The notes below the pieces were generated by a model that was given only the letters and a program-made list of their open reading frames with translations, had not been told where the DNA came from and made no database searches. A stretch of 35,386 nucleotides of DNA from Candidatus Nitrosopelagicus sp. (lineage in GTDB: Archaea > Thermoproteota > Nitrososphaeria > Nitrososphaerales > Nitrosopumilaceae): assembly GCA_022450565.1 (NCBI GenBank), contig JAKUOP010000009.1, positions 1-35,386 on the forward strand, written 5' to 3'. Below, one piece after another: positions 13,908-22,411 of this stretch (position 1 is the first letter of the stretch; the number at the start of each line of letters is the position of its first letter). Position numbers and translations under genes: made by a program.

Positions 13908-16103
13908 ATGACAAAATACAAATCTACAGAACAAGTGATGAAGATAATCAGTGATAAAAATAAGATCAGAAATTTTGGTGTTATTGCTCATGTAGATCAT
14001 GGAAAAACTACAATGAGTGATAGCCTTTTAGCACATTCTGGAATAATTTCACCATCATCTGCAGGATCTGCACTTGCAATGGATTCAATGAAGGCTGAAC
14101 AAGAACGTGGTATTACAATAGTTCAGGCAAATGTAACTTTACACTATCAAGAGGGAGATAATGATTATGTCATTAACATGATTGATACACCGGGTCACGT
14201 CGATTTTTCAGGGCGTGTAATTAGAAGTCTCAGAGCAATTGATGGTGCTGTTGTAGTTTGTGATGCTGTAGAGGGAATTATGACACAAACTGAAACTGTA
14301 ACTAGAATGTCCCTTGAGGAAAGAGTTAGACCTGTTTTATACATTAACAAGATTGATAGACTGATAAAAGAACTAAGATTGACACCAGAAAAAATGCAAG
14401 AAACACTTGCAAGTGTTGTTGCAAACTTCAATGAGTTAATTGATACTTATGCTGAAGAAGAATACAAAGAGAAATGGAAAGTCTCAATACAGGATGGCAG
14501 TGTAACTTTTGGTTCTGCAAAAGATAGATGGGCCATCAATGTTGATACAATGCAGAAGAAAGGTGTAACTTTCAAGGATGTGATAGACGCATATTCAGAT
14601 TCTGGGAAAGTTGACGAATTAGTTGAGAAAGCACCACTTGCGGATGCGGTACTTGGAATGGTTGTAAAACATCATCCTCCACCACATGTGGCACAAAAAT
14701 ATAGAATACCAAAAATTTGGAAAGGTGATTTAGAATCAGACATTGGTAAATCAATTTTGAACTGTGACGATGATGGTCCTACCGTCATGATGATTGTTAA
14801 CATGACAATTGATCCTGCGGCTGGACCTGTTGCAATAGGTCGTCTATTTTCTGGAAAAATAAAAGATGGGCAAACCATCAATATTATAGATACAAAACGT
14901 GAAGGACGAGTGCAGTCTGTAAATTTCTTCATGTCAAATGTTAGGGAACAAGTTGGTGAGCTTTCTGCTGGTAACATACCTGCACTTTTGGGATTAACTG
15001 AGGCACGTGCAGGTCAGACAATTTCTACTATCAAAGATACCGCAGTGTTTGAAGCATCAAAATATGTTTCTGAACCAGTTGTTCAGATGGCAATAGAACC
15101 AAAACATCCAAAAGATCTACCAAAACTTGTAGAGACACTAAGAAAACTTACAATTGAGGATCCAAATCTTGTTATAAAAATTGACGAGGAGAGTGGGGAA
15201 ACAATTATGGCTGGCATGGGTGTGTTGCATCTTGATGTTGCAGTCAATCTAATTAAAGATGCAAAAGTTGACATTATTACTTCTGAACCTTTAATCAACT
15301 ACAGGGAGACAATTGCAGGAGCATGTGAACCAATTATGGCAAAATCTCCAAATCGTCATAATAAATTATTCATGAAAGTTGAACCATTAGAACCTGAAAT
15401 AGCTGAAATGTGTAGGAATGGAACCTTGAGTGAGATGAAAGATAAAAAAGAAATGGCAACAATTTTGCGTGAACATGGATGGGATACTGACACATCTAAG
15501 AAGGTAATGAGATTCGATTCTCGTGGAAATGTAATGATTAATGGAACAAAAGGTGTTCAATTTATTGATGAATCAACGGATTCAATTTTGTCTGGTTTCG
15601 ATGAAGTGATGAGAGAAGGAGGTCTTACCAAAGAACAAGTTAGGAACTGCAAATTCACATTTACACATTTTGTCCCTCATGAGGATACTGCGCACCGTGG
15701 TTTATCACAACTTGGTCCAGCATCTAGAAGGGCATGCCTTGGTGCATTTTTATCTGCAGAGCCAATGCTTTTGGAACCAATGTTAGCAATTGAAGTCCGT
15801 GTTCCAACAGATCTAATTGGTGACGTTGCATCAGTTTTGCAATCAAAAAGGGGCAAAGTAATTGATATGCAGCAAAAAGGAGGAACTAGTATTGTTATCG
15901 GTGAAGTTCCTGCAGTTGAAACATTTGACTTGTCAGAAAAAATGCGAGGTCAAACTGCAGGCAAAGCCATGTGGAATTCACATTTTAAAGCTTGGACTTC
16001 TGTTCCAAAATCAATTGGTGCAACACTACTTGAAGATATTCGTAAACGAAAGGGTCTTAGCCCACAACCACCACAGGCTTCTGAATTTATTGACAAAGAA
16101 TAA
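13908..16103 (+). CDS. fusA: Translation elongation factor 2 (aEF-2)
   Basis: EF-2 is the GTPase that moves tRNAs and mRNA through the ribosome after peptide-bond formation. The 731-residue protein has the G1 motif AHVDHGKTT (27-35), the switch II DTPGHVDFSG, and G4 NKID. A domain II beta barrel follows, and domains III-V end with the EF-2 C-terminal sequence. The diphthamide site region reads PHEDTAHRGLSQ, where the His before Arg-Gly is the residue normally modified. Length and motif order are normal for archaea. It is followed 6 bp downstream by a small gene (16110-16304) that is probably co-transcribed. A TATA-like box sits at 13876. Confidence 0.98.
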   Translation: MTKYKSTEQVMKIISDKNKIRNFGVIAHVDHGKTTMSDSLLAHSGIISPSSAGSALAMDSMKAEQERGITIVQANVTLHYQEGDNDYVINMIDTPGHVDFSGRVIRSLRAIDGAVVVCDAVEGIMTQTETVTRMSLEERVRPVLYINKIDRLIKELRLTPEKMQETLASVVANFNELIDTYAEEEYKEKWKVSIQDGSVTFGSAKDRWAINVDTMQKKGVTFKDVIDAYSDSGKVDELVEKAPLADAVLGMVVKHHPPPHVAQKYRIPKIWKGDLESDIGKSILNCDDDGPTVMMIVNMTIDPAAGPVAIGRLFSGKIKDGQTINIIDTKREGRVQSVNFFMSNVREQVGELSAGNIPALLGLTEARAGQTISTIKDTAVFEASKYVSEPVVQMAIEPKHPKDLPKLVETLRKLTIEDPNLVIKIDEESGETIMAGMGVLHLDVAVNLIKDAKVDIITSEPLINYRETIAGACEPIMAKSPNRHNKLFMKVEPLEPEIAEMCRNGTLSEMKDKKEMATILREHGWDTDTSKKVMRFDSRGNVMINGTKGVQFIDESTDSILSGFDEVMREGGLTKEQVRNCKFTFTHFVPHEDTAHRGLSQLGPASRRACLGAFLSAEPMLLEPMLAIEVRVPTDLIGDVASVLQSKRGKVIDMQQKGGTSIVIGEVPAVETFDLSEKMRGQTAGKAMWNSHFKAWTSVPKSIGATLLEDIRKRKGLSPQPPQASEFIDKE

Positions 16104-16109
16104 CTGTTT

Positions 16110-16304
16110 ATGGCAAAAATAGTTACATTTGATGGAAATGGTTTTTGGAAGAATGCTTATGCACATCAACGTGGAAAATTATTAAAATTAGTGCAAGTTC
16201 CAGACGATCAGATTAAGATTTTAGTTAATAGTTCATACATGGAATTACCTGCACCATTAAGATATGAGATTGAAACAAGTGGAATCACAAAAAAAGATCT
16301 TTAG
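16110..16304 (+). CDS. Small hypothetical protein downstream of EF-2
   Basis: This 64-residue soluble protein is of unknown function. It is mixed alpha/beta with a basic patch (AYAHQRGKLLKL) and the stretch DDQIKILVNSSYMELPAPLRYEI split by short loops. It starts 6 bp after the EF-2 stop, so translation is probably coupled to EF-2 and expression should be high. The tight placement suggests a translation-related role, but that is inference. It is convergent with the 50-residue gene at 16314-16466. Confidence 0.72.
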   Translation: MAKIVTFDGNGFWKNAYAHQRGKLLKLVQVPDDQIKILVNSSYMELPAPLRYEIETSGITKKDL

Positions 16305-16313
16305 TTAACTAGA

Positions 16314-16466
16314 TTACTGATCTTTAGCATCTTCTCTGTGGAGATATGTCATGATAAAAGAAATTTCTTTGAGAAATCTTACTTCTGAGTTTGACCATGA
16401 GTATCTATTTGCACAATCCCAAAATTCGTTATTTCCGTCGTCTAAGATATTTTCAGTGAAACTCAT
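16314..16466 (-). CDS. Small hypothetical protein (50 residues)
   Basis: I read this gene directly from the minus strand between 16110-16304 and 16633. It runs from ATG at 16466 to TAA at 16314-16316, beginning MSFTENILDDGNNEFWDC and ending HREDAKDQ. The composition is balanced and protein-like, acidic, with an aromatic cluster (NEFWDCANRYSW) and a central amphipathic helix. The stop falls 9 bp from the convergent neighbour's stop, matching the packing style of the whole window. No family is recognised. It could be a spurious ORF, but the amino-acid composition argues for coding. Confidence 0.55.
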   Translation of the reverse strand: MSFTENILDDGNNEFWDCANRYSWSNSEVRFLKEISFIMTYLHREDAKDQ

Positions 16467-16632
16467 GTAAAATTTTCTAATTTATTATATAATATCCAAT
16501 GTGCCTTCTTTGCTTTACCAAAGTAATCAAAAAAATTGATCTATTCAAGCCTTTAGAATTGATTTGATGTTAATCATTACTTCACTTTTGTTGAATACCA
16601 GTACATTTACGAATGAAAGACACAGATATTTC

Positions 16633-16764
16633 ATGAAAGCAAGATTTGGCTCGAAATGTTGCAGTTGTGGGGAACTTATCAAAGCAGGCAAAGAAATTCT
16701 AAAAGATTCACAAGAGAGATGGGTTCACAAACACTGTGCTGATGTTCCACTAGATTTACCTTAA
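16633..16764 (+). CDS. Small zinc-binding domain protein
   Basis: This 43-residue protein has four probable zinc ligands: the Cys-x2-Cys of CCSCGELIKAG, then the His and Cys of RWVHKHC. That is a treble-clef/LIM-like half-domain similar to small archaeal and bacterial zinc proteins. ATG at 16633 is chosen because a longer frame from 16564 adds an unrelated hydrophobic N-terminus. It lies 33 bp before the methyltransferase gene on the same strand, so co-transcription is possible. Function unknown. Confidence 0.7.
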   Translation: MKARFGSKCCSCGELIKAGKEILKDSQERWVHKHCADVPLDLP

Positions 16765-16797
16765 CCGATATATCCAGTTAGAATCTAAACTAACTGT

Positions 16798-17640
16798 ATG
16801 GCAAATCTGAATTTATTTGATATTTTTATGTGGACAGTTAGACGGAGCGAGAATGATATTGTGAATATGTATGACACACTTTCACCAATGATGCAAGTTA
16901 CAACAAATGGTGAAATGTTAAATTTTGGACACTGGGATAAAGATTCAACAACTCCATTATCTGCACAGAATCACCTTTGTGATATTGTAGCGGAATTATC
17001 TGAATTTAGCAATGCAAGAAATTTAGTTGATGTTGGAAGTGGTTTGCTTGGACCGGCAAAAAAATGGAATGTTGATTTTCCTGGAATTAAGATATTTTCC
17101 ATCAATATCAATTATTCACAATTAAAAAATTCAAAAAACATGCCTTATGATAGAATCGTGTGTTTAAATTCAACATCAAGGCTACTTCCGTTTGCAGATA
17201 ATTCAGTTGATAGAGTTGTTGCACTAGAGTCTGCACAACATTTCAAGAAACTAGACGAATTCATTAATGAATCTAAGAGGATTCTAAATTCTGATGGAAT
17301 TCTTGTTCTAGCTATTCCTGTTGTCACTGAACAGGTTTCTACCATAAAGGATCTTGGAATTTTATCATTTACATGGACATCAGAGCATTTTACTCTTGAT
17401 CATGTTACATCAGAGATAAAAAAATCAGGACTTGCTATTGATGATACTAGAATGATAGGCGAAAATGTGTATTCACCGATGGCAGATTACTATATGGATA
17501 ATAGAGAATCACTAAAGAAAAGCATTCTAACAAAATATCCTAGTTATGTTGAAAAGATTCTATTCAATTCAATAAGAAAAATGAAACAGGTTTCTGAAAA
17601 TAAAATAATTGATTATGCGTTAATCAAATGTAGACTGTGA
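16798..17640 (+). CDS. Class I SAM-dependent methyltransferase
   Basis: This 280-residue protein has a Rossmann-type SAM-binding core. Motif I is LVDVGSGLLGPA (Asp78, Gly80, Gly82). FSININYSQLKNSKN follows as the post-I strand and loop, then LPFADNSVDRVVALESAQHF (motifs II/III) and a C-terminal substrate-recognition part. It resembles small-molecule methyltransferases of the sterol/tocopherol/RebM type, but the substrate cannot be told. The next gene, on the opposite strand with no gap, encodes S-adenosylhomocysteine hydrolase, which removes the inhibitory product of such reactions. The neighbourhood is suggestive but convergent, so it is not an operon. Confidence 0.9.
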   Translation: MANLNLFDIFMWTVRRSENDIVNMYDTLSPMMQVTTNGEMLNFGHWDKDSTTPLSAQNHLCDIVAELSEFSNARNLVDVGSGLLGPAKKWNVDFPGIKIFSININYSQLKNSKNMPYDRIVCLNSTSRLLPFADNSVDRVVALESAQHFKKLDEFINESKRILNSDGILVLAIPVVTEQVSTIKDLGILSFTWTSEHFTLDHVTSEIKKSGLAIDDTRMIGENVYSPMADYYMDNRESLKKSILTKYPSYVEKILFNSIRKMKQVSENKIIDYALIKCRL

Positions 17641-18879
17641 TTACCAGCTTTCTGCATACTTAATCTGTTCTTTAGTAAGCCTATCAATGTGTACGTTCAT
17701 TGCCTTTAATGCATCAACCGCAATTTGTCTATCAATTTCCTTAGGTACGACCATACTTTTCGGTCCTATTTTTTTGTGATTTTTATAGATATACAACAGT
17801 GATAGAATTTGATTTGAGAATGATTGAGCCATAACTTCTGGTGGATGTCCTTCTGCAGCCACGAGGTTTGCCAGTCTACCTTTTCCAATTAGGTATATTT
17901 TCTTCCCATTTCGCAATTTACATTCATCAAGAGACGGTCTGACTTCTTTTACTGATTTTGATTTGTTTAGAAGGAATTCTGTATCAATTTCAACATCAAA
18001 GTGTCCCACATTTCCAACTACTGCACCATCATTCATTGTAAGAAGATGTTCTTTTCTGATAACGCTAGTCATCCCAGTGCATGTAATGAATATTTGACCA
18101 ATTTTTGCAGCTTGTGACATTGGCATTACTTGGAAGCCGTCCATGTGTGCTTCAAGTGCTTTTACTGGATCAATTTCAGTAACTATTACATTTCCACCCA
18201 TTCCTCGTGCTCTTTCTGCAACACCTCTGCCAACCCAACCATATCCTACAACCACAATCTTTTTTGAAGTAAACAAAAGTCCCATGGCCCTAAGATAACC
18301 GTCAATTGTGCTTTGCCCTGTTCCATATCTGTTATCAAACATGTGTTTGGTATCTGCGTCATTGACAATAATTACCGGGTATCTGAGCTTTCCCTGCTTT
18401 TCAATTGCCTTTACTCTTGTAACTCCTGCGGTTGTTTCTTCAGTTGAACCTAAGACGTTCAGTGTTTTGTATTTCTTATCAAAGTGAACTTTAACATTCA
18501 TGTCAGCACCATCATCACAAATTAGGTTTGGTTTGTGTTTCAGGACTTGTTCTATGCACCAGTCATATTCTTTTGTTGTCTGATTGTTCCATGCGTAGAT
18601 ATGGATTCCCTGTGAAGCTAAAAATGCTGCAATGTTGTCTTGTGTAGTAAGTGGATTTCCACCACATACTGCTACATTTGCACCAAGTTCCTTTGCACCC
18701 ATAACGAGAACAGATGTTTCTTTGGTAATATGAAGACAAAATCCAATTGTTACGCCTTTAAGAGGTTTTGATTTTTTTAATCTGTTTAATGTATTATCTA
18801 AAATCTGCATGTGTGAACGGGCCCATTCATAAGCTATCTTGCCATTCTTAGCTAATTTTGGGTTTTTTACTTTGCTCAA
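17641..18879 (-). CDS. ahcY: S-adenosylhomocysteine hydrolase
   Basis: This NAD-dependent enzyme splits S-adenosylhomocysteine into adenosine and homocysteine, completing the SAM methylation cycle. The 412-residue protein shows the substrate-domain motifs VCGGNPLTTQDNIAA, CDDGADMNV, EETTAGV and DNRYGTGQST. The NAD-binding GYGWVGRG follows (212-219), with GHFDVEID and the C-terminal EGHPPEVMAQSF. Length is normal for archaeal or short-form enzymes. The only possible start is TTG at 18879, because the frame is closed by a stop three codons upstream. A Shine-Dalgarno-like GGGGTGA sits just before it. It abuts the methyltransferase gene tail to tail. Confidence 0.97.
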   Translation of the reverse strand: MSKVKNPKLAKNGKIAYEWARSHMQILDNTLNRLKKSKPLKGVTIGFCLHITKETSVLVMGAKELGANVAVCGGNPLTTQDNIAAFLASQGIHIYAWNNQTTKEYDWCIEQVLKHKPNLICDDGADMNVKVHFDKKYKTLNVLGSTEETTAGVTRVKAIEKQGKLRYPVIIVNDADTKHMFDNRYGTGQSTIDGYLRAMGLLFTSKKIVVVGYGWVGRGVAERARGMGGNVIVTEIDPVKALEAHMDGFQVMPMSQAAKIGQIFITCTGMTSVIRKEHLLTMNDGAVVGNVGHFDVEIDTEFLLNKSKSVKEVRPSLDECKLRNGKKIYLIGKGRLANLVAAEGHPPEVMAQSFSNQILSLLYIYKNHKKIGPKSMVVPKEIDRQIAVDALKAMNVHIDRLTKEQIKYAESW

Positions 18880-18885
18880 TGTGTT

Positions 18886-18892
18886 TCACCCC
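18886..18892 (-). promoter_or_regulatory. Shine-Dalgarno site deciding the TTG start of ahcY
   Basis: On the minus strand GGGGTGA lies six bases before the TTG at 18879, close to the GGAGGTGA consensus. It supports TTG initiation. Most other genes here show no clear ribosome-binding site. Confidence 0.65.
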
Positions 18893-18949
18893 TTCTAAAG
18901 TCTTTAAAAACCATTACGTTATTAACCGAATATACTGCAATGTTCACAA

Positions 18950-20599
18950 ATGAACAAAAAAGCAATTATTACAAGTGCATTACCATATTCAAATGGTGAA
19001 ATCCATCTTGGTCATGTTGCATCTACATACCTACCAGCTGATGTTACAACACGATTTTTAAAGCAAAATGGGGTAGAGGCATATTATATCTGTGCATCTG
19101 ATGACTTTGGTACACCAATCCTAATCCAGTCAGAAAAGGAAGGCAAGACCCCAGAAGAATATGTCGCACATTGGAACAAACGAGATCTTGAAGATTTCAC
19201 AGCATTTGACATCGCATTTGATTTTTTTTACAAAACAAGTTCAGAGGAAAACATAGAGTTTGTCCAAGATGTTTTCAAGAAACTACAAGATAATGATCAT
19301 ATCTATGAAAATGAGATAATCCAATTCTTTTGTGAAAATGATAAGAAATTTCTTCCAGACAGGTTTGTAAAAGGAATCTGTCCATATTGCAAAGCAGAGG
19401 ATCAGTATTCTGATTTATGTGAAAAATGTGGAAGAGTCCCTGAAGAGATTGAAAACCCACACTGTTCAATCTGTGGTCAGACACCTGTAAAGAAATCCAC
19501 AAATCATTATTTTTTCAAACTAAAAAATTTCTCAGAACCACTACTTGATTATCTGAATAATGCACCATATCTACAAAAAGATGTAAAAAAATACGTTGAA
19601 AACTGGATTAAAGAAGGATTGGTTGATTGGGATATTACACGTGACATATCTTGGGGAGTTCCAATTCCAATAGAGGGATTAGACAATAAGGTGTTCTATG
19701 GATGGTTTGATAACCATCTGGCATACATTTCATCTTCAATCAAGTTTCTAAACGATAAAGGAATAGATGGCAAATCATTTTGGAATGATGCAGACATCTA
19801 TCATTTCATTGGAAAAGACATAGTATATCACCATTATCTATTTTTGCCTGCAATGCGTTTAGGAATTAACAAAGAGTTCAAGTTGCCAGATTACATTCCT
19901 ACCAGAGGTCATCTCACACTTGAATCAAAAAAGATTTCAAAGAGCAGAAATTGGTACATCGGATTAAAAGAATTTTTAGAAATATTTCCTGCAGACTATC
20001 TTAGGTTCTATCTTATTTCCATCAATCCATACTCACAAGATGATTTGAATTTTGACTGGGACCAGTTTGCAACTAAGATTAATTCTGAATTGATTGGTAA
20101 TCTAGGAAATTTAGTTAACCGTGCATTGGGATTTACAAATAAAGCATTTGATGGTATACTGCCGGTACCTGAAGATTTTGATGAAAAAGATTCCGAGTCA
20201 GAGAAAAGAATAACGTCATTTGCAGATGACATTTCAAAATTAATGATTGACAATCAGCTTGACCGTGCATTAAAACAAATCATGGAGTTTTCAGCTCACT
20301 TTAACCAATATTTTCAACATAAAGAGCCTTGGAAAAAAGGCCCTGGTACATCATCATGTATCTATTTATCAGTAAATGCAGTGCGCTCATTGGCAATTGC
20401 AATACACTCATTCTTACCAAAGGCGTCACAACAAATTTGGGAACAGATTGGAATGAACGGGGATGTGTCTGAAACAAACTGGAACGAGATGTCAGAAATT
20501 TCTCTAAAACCAAACCATAAAATAGGAAAAGTTGAACCACTTTTTGCTAAGATTGAATCTTCTGTAATAGATGAACAAAAAGCCAAACTTGGTGATTAA
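18950..20599 (+). CDS. metG: Methionyl-tRNA synthetase
   Basis: MetRS charges tRNA-Met with methionine in the cytoplasm. The 549-residue protein has a class I Rossmann core with the HIGH motif HLGH (19-22). A zinc-binding insertion follows, with CPYC, CEKC and CSIC knuckles, then TNHYFFKL. The KMSKS motif is present as KISKS (in ESKKISKSRNW). An alpha-helical anticodon-binding domain forms the C-terminal part. It lacks the C-terminal tRNA-binding (Arc1p/Trbp111-like) domain found in longer MetRS. The ATG at 18950 is divergent from ahcY. Its stop (20597-20599) overlaps a GTG at 20592 in another frame that may be the original start of the next gene. Confidence 0.97.
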   Translation: MNKKAIITSALPYSNGEIHLGHVASTYLPADVTTRFLKQNGVEAYYICASDDFGTPILIQSEKEGKTPEEYVAHWNKRDLEDFTAFDIAFDFFYKTSSEENIEFVQDVFKKLQDNDHIYENEIIQFFCENDKKFLPDRFVKGICPYCKAEDQYSDLCEKCGRVPEEIENPHCSICGQTPVKKSTNHYFFKLKNFSEPLLDYLNNAPYLQKDVKKYVENWIKEGLVDWDITRDISWGVPIPIEGLDNKVFYGWFDNHLAYISSSIKFLNDKGIDGKSFWNDADIYHFIGKDIVYHHYLFLPAMRLGINKEFKLPDYIPTRGHLTLESKKISKSRNWYIGLKEFLEIFPADYLRFYLISINPYSQDDLNFDWDQFATKINSELIGNLGNLVNRALGFTNKAFDGILPVPEDFDEKDSESEKRITSFADDISKLMIDNQLDRALKQIMEFSAHFNQYFQHKEPWKKGPGTSSCIYLSVNAVRSLAIAIHSFLPKASQQIWEQIGMNGDVSETNWNEMSEISLKPNHKIGKVEPLFAKIESSVIDEQKAKLGD

Positions 20600-20742
20600 A
20601 AATATCAAAGAACATTTTTCCAAAGATCTCTACTAGAGGATTTTATGATTTACAAAATGGCAGAACTCTCAATAAAAAACCATATGAGATTTATCCACCA
20701 AAAAAGTTTGAAGAACTCTTAAGTGAATCTGAATTCACAGTT
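20592..20742 (+). other. 5' extension of the hydrolase gene, apparently frameshifted
   Basis: Sequence upstream of ATG 20743 is clearly coding in the same frame (STRGFYDLQNGRTLNKKPYE, then PPKKFEELLSESEFTV). That frame has no ATG, GTG or TTG back to the stop at 20593-20595. GTG at 20592, overlapping the metG stop, opens another frame (V-IKNIKEHFSK) that ends at TAG 20634-20636. Removing one T from the T5 run at 20615-20619 joins both into one continuous N-terminus. So there is either a one-base indel (real or sequencing error), programmed frameshifting, or an unusual start codon. Confidence 0.6.
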
Positions 20743-21360
20743 ATGATTCATGGTCTTCGTAACAATAAATCAGGTGCACTTGCAAAATATGTAATTGCCC
20801 AAAAACGTCTAAAGATGTTACATTACAATTATCCTGTTGTAGGGTACAGTTATGATTCGAATACTGCAGGTGTACAGTACAAGTCTACAGCAATTTCTGC
20901 ATTAAAAATTGGGATTGTCATTGCAAAAAAGAATGGTCGTAACCTGTCAAAATTCATTTTAGATATGAAAGCAAAAAAACCATCACAGAAAATCAGACTA
21001 ATGGGGCATTCGTTAGGCGCACAGGTTATTCTTTCTACTGTACAAAGTCTTGCCAAAAACCCTAAAAATAAGAACATTATTGAGTCTGTTCATATTTTTG
21101 CTAGTTCAATTCCTGCAAATTCTTTTAATCCAAAAAAATCTGGCAATGCATTCCAGAGGATTGTAACTAAAAAAATCATTAATTATTACAGTCCTTATGA
21201 TGATGTTCTAAGGGCGGCACATACGGAGAAGTGGATAGACCCACCAATAGGATATGAGGGCAAAGTTGGAAAAACTATCAGTAAATACTCACAGAAACGC
21301 GTAAAACAGCGTAACCATCGTTTTCTAAGCTATTCAAAAAATCTCAAATCGTTTCCATAG
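20743..21360 (+). CDS. Alpha/beta hydrolase, possibly 5'-truncated or frameshifted
   Basis: The frame from ATG 20743 gives 205 residues. It contains the nucleophile elbow GHSLGA (catalytic Ser), an Asp candidate in YSPYDDVL and a His candidate in KQRNHRFLSY, which form a plausible catalytic triad. An HGLRNN oxyanion-type motif stands right at the N-terminus. That motif normally follows a buried strand, so ATG 20743 cuts into the fold and is unlikely to be the true start; see the extension at 20592-20742. It resembles DUF726-like or lipase-like hydrolases of archaea; the substrate is unknown. It follows metG closely and may be co-transcribed. It is convergent with the 52-residue gene, with 8 bp between stops. 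Confidence 0.8.
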   Translation: MIHGLRNNKSGALAKYVIAQKRLKMLHYNYPVVGYSYDSNTAGVQYKSTAISALKIGIVIAKKNGRNLSKFILDMKAKKPSQKIRLMGHSLGAQVILSTVQSLAKNPKNKNIIESVHIFASSIPANSFNPKKSGNAFQRIVTKKIINYYSPYDDVLRAAHTEKWIDPPIGYEGKVGKTISKYSQKRVKQRNHRFLSYSKNLKSFP

Positions 21361-21368
21361 TTTGTAAA

Positions 21369-21527
21369 TTATGACATTGATTTTTGATCAAGGATGAAAT
21401 ACTTGGCAAGTTTCAAGTATGTTTCTCTTTCAAAGTCTGACATCTCTTCGTCAGAACTATAGATCCTTTCGAACCATGAAATTATATTTTCTATATCCTT
21501 TGTTGTAAATACTACTGAGCTACTCAT
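21369..21527 (-). CDS. Small hypothetical protein
   Basis: This 52-residue acidic helical protein contains KDIENIISWFERIYSSDEE and ERETYLKLAKYFILDQK. ATG at 21527 was chosen because the longer frame from 21557 adds a stretch (MKIAYWCITN) that looks non-coding. The amphipathic pattern suggests a small helical bundle or a protein-interaction peptide. No family is recognised. It is not obviously in an operon; the next minus-strand gene starts 446 bp away and ends about 110 bp upstream of this start. Confidence 0.6.
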   Translation of the reverse strand: MSSSVVFTTKDIENIISWFERIYSSDEEMSDFERETYLKLAKYFILDQKSMS

Positions 21528-21637
21528 ATTGGTGATACACCAATAAGCTATTTTCAAGATTAAGTCAAAAATTGGTTCGATCAGGTTATGAAATTCCTGA
21601 CTAGTGAATTATTATGATTGTCTGTCTTGATGTTCAG

Positions 21638-21973
21638 TCATTTATCATCATCTGGATCTTTTTTATCTCCACCTGGACCAAGCATTTCTTCAGGTTTTAC
21701 ATCCTGATCCCAAGTGCCTTTCACACCTTTTATCAAAGAAAATATTCCTGAACCAATGATAACTGCCACCCCAAGAAACAGTAATGTTTTTTCTTGTGAC
21801 ACTTCATCACAGTCAATTTCTACAGCCGTCTGATCATCAGGATACTCATAGCACGTTGAAAATTCTTCTGTCTGAACAGTAATCTCCGTATAAGTAGAAC
21901 CAAAAACTCCTAGAATAATAAAACCAACTGTAATTACAACAATTCCAATCATAATGAATCGTATATCACTCAT
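21638..21973 (-). CDS. Two-span membrane protein, unknown function
   Basis: In this 111-residue protein the first membrane segment is at about 5-27 (IGIVVITVGFIILGVFG). An outside loop with two cysteines (about Cys41 and Cys55, possibly disulfide-bonded) and many acidic residues follows. The second segment is at about 64-83 (LLFLGVAVIIGSGIFSLI). The tail is cytoplasmic and rich in Gly, Asp and Lys (GGDKKDPDDDK). It has the same two-span plus charged-tail plan as the gene at 34246-34524, without obvious sequence identity. The ATG at 21973 is divergent from the DUF3892 gene. Confidence 0.72.
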   Translation of the reverse strand: MSDIRFIMIGIVVITVGFIILGVFGSTYTEITVQTEEFSTCYEYPDDQTAVEIDCDEVSQEKTLLFLGVAVIIGSGIFSLIKGVKGTWDQDVKPEEMLGPGGDKKDPDDDK

Positions 21974-22030
21974 ACTAGGGCTATAATGAATTGATTATTT
22001 AATTAATTAGAATCTGTTAAATTTTCTGTA

Positions 22031-22040
22031 ACATTATATT
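22031..22040 (+). promoter_or_regulatory. TATA-like box for the DUF3892 gene
   Basis: ACATTATATT is centred about 26 bp before ATG 22062. This supports that start over the in-frame GTG at 22053. Confidence 0.45.
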
Positions 22041-22061
22041 ATCCGGAAAAAAGTGTTCATT

Positions 22062-22373
22062 ATGGAAGAGAGCAAATGGGCAGACTATGTTGTGAGTGCT
22101 GTAAAAAGAGGTCCAGGCTCTGGCAGAATTAGCCAGGTTCAAGTTCATGTAGATCGTGGTAATTCATTAGGTCATCCAGAAATTGTAGATAAAATCAAAG
22201 TTGCGCATAATATCAAAAAAGGCAAAAAATACATTACTGCCTACAAAATTAGTGAGACAAATTGGAAGCCTGGCGAGTCTATACGTGCGTTTGTGCAGGA
22301 TGGCGAGGCATTTATTCGAAACGATGATAATAAAGTCCCACTCGATAATCTAGGAACTTTACCAGATATTTAG
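22062..22373 (+). CDS. DUF3892-like protein
   Basis: This 103-residue protein fits the DUF3892 pattern. It opens with WADYVVSAVKRGPGSGRISQ, passes VQVHVDRGNSLG, and ends with the characteristic NKVPLDNLGTLPDI. Function is unknown for the family. It is basic near the N-terminus and predicted to be beta-rich and cytoplasmic. ATG 22062 is supported by a TATA box 26 bp upstream. The M1 aminopeptidase gene follows after 38 bp but has its own TATA box. Confidence 0.78.
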   Translation: MEESKWADYVVSAVKRGPGSGRISQVQVHVDRGNSLGHPEIVDKIKVAHNIKKGKKYITAYKISETNWKPGESIRAFVQDGEAFIRNDDNKVPLDNLGTLPDI

Positions 22374-22380
22374 CGCGCAG

Positions 22381-22389
22381 AATTTATAG
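22381..22389 (+). promoter_or_regulatory. TATA-like box for the M1 aminopeptidase
   Basis: AATTTATAG is centred about 27 bp before ATG 22412. Confidence 0.5.
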
Positions 22390-22411
22390 GCATAAAATTT
22401 ATTCAGAGTAA

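Noticed and set aside
21580-21610. GGTTCGATCA looks like a tRNA T-loop
   Set aside because: No matching acceptor stem, D-arm or anticodon arm can be built around it.
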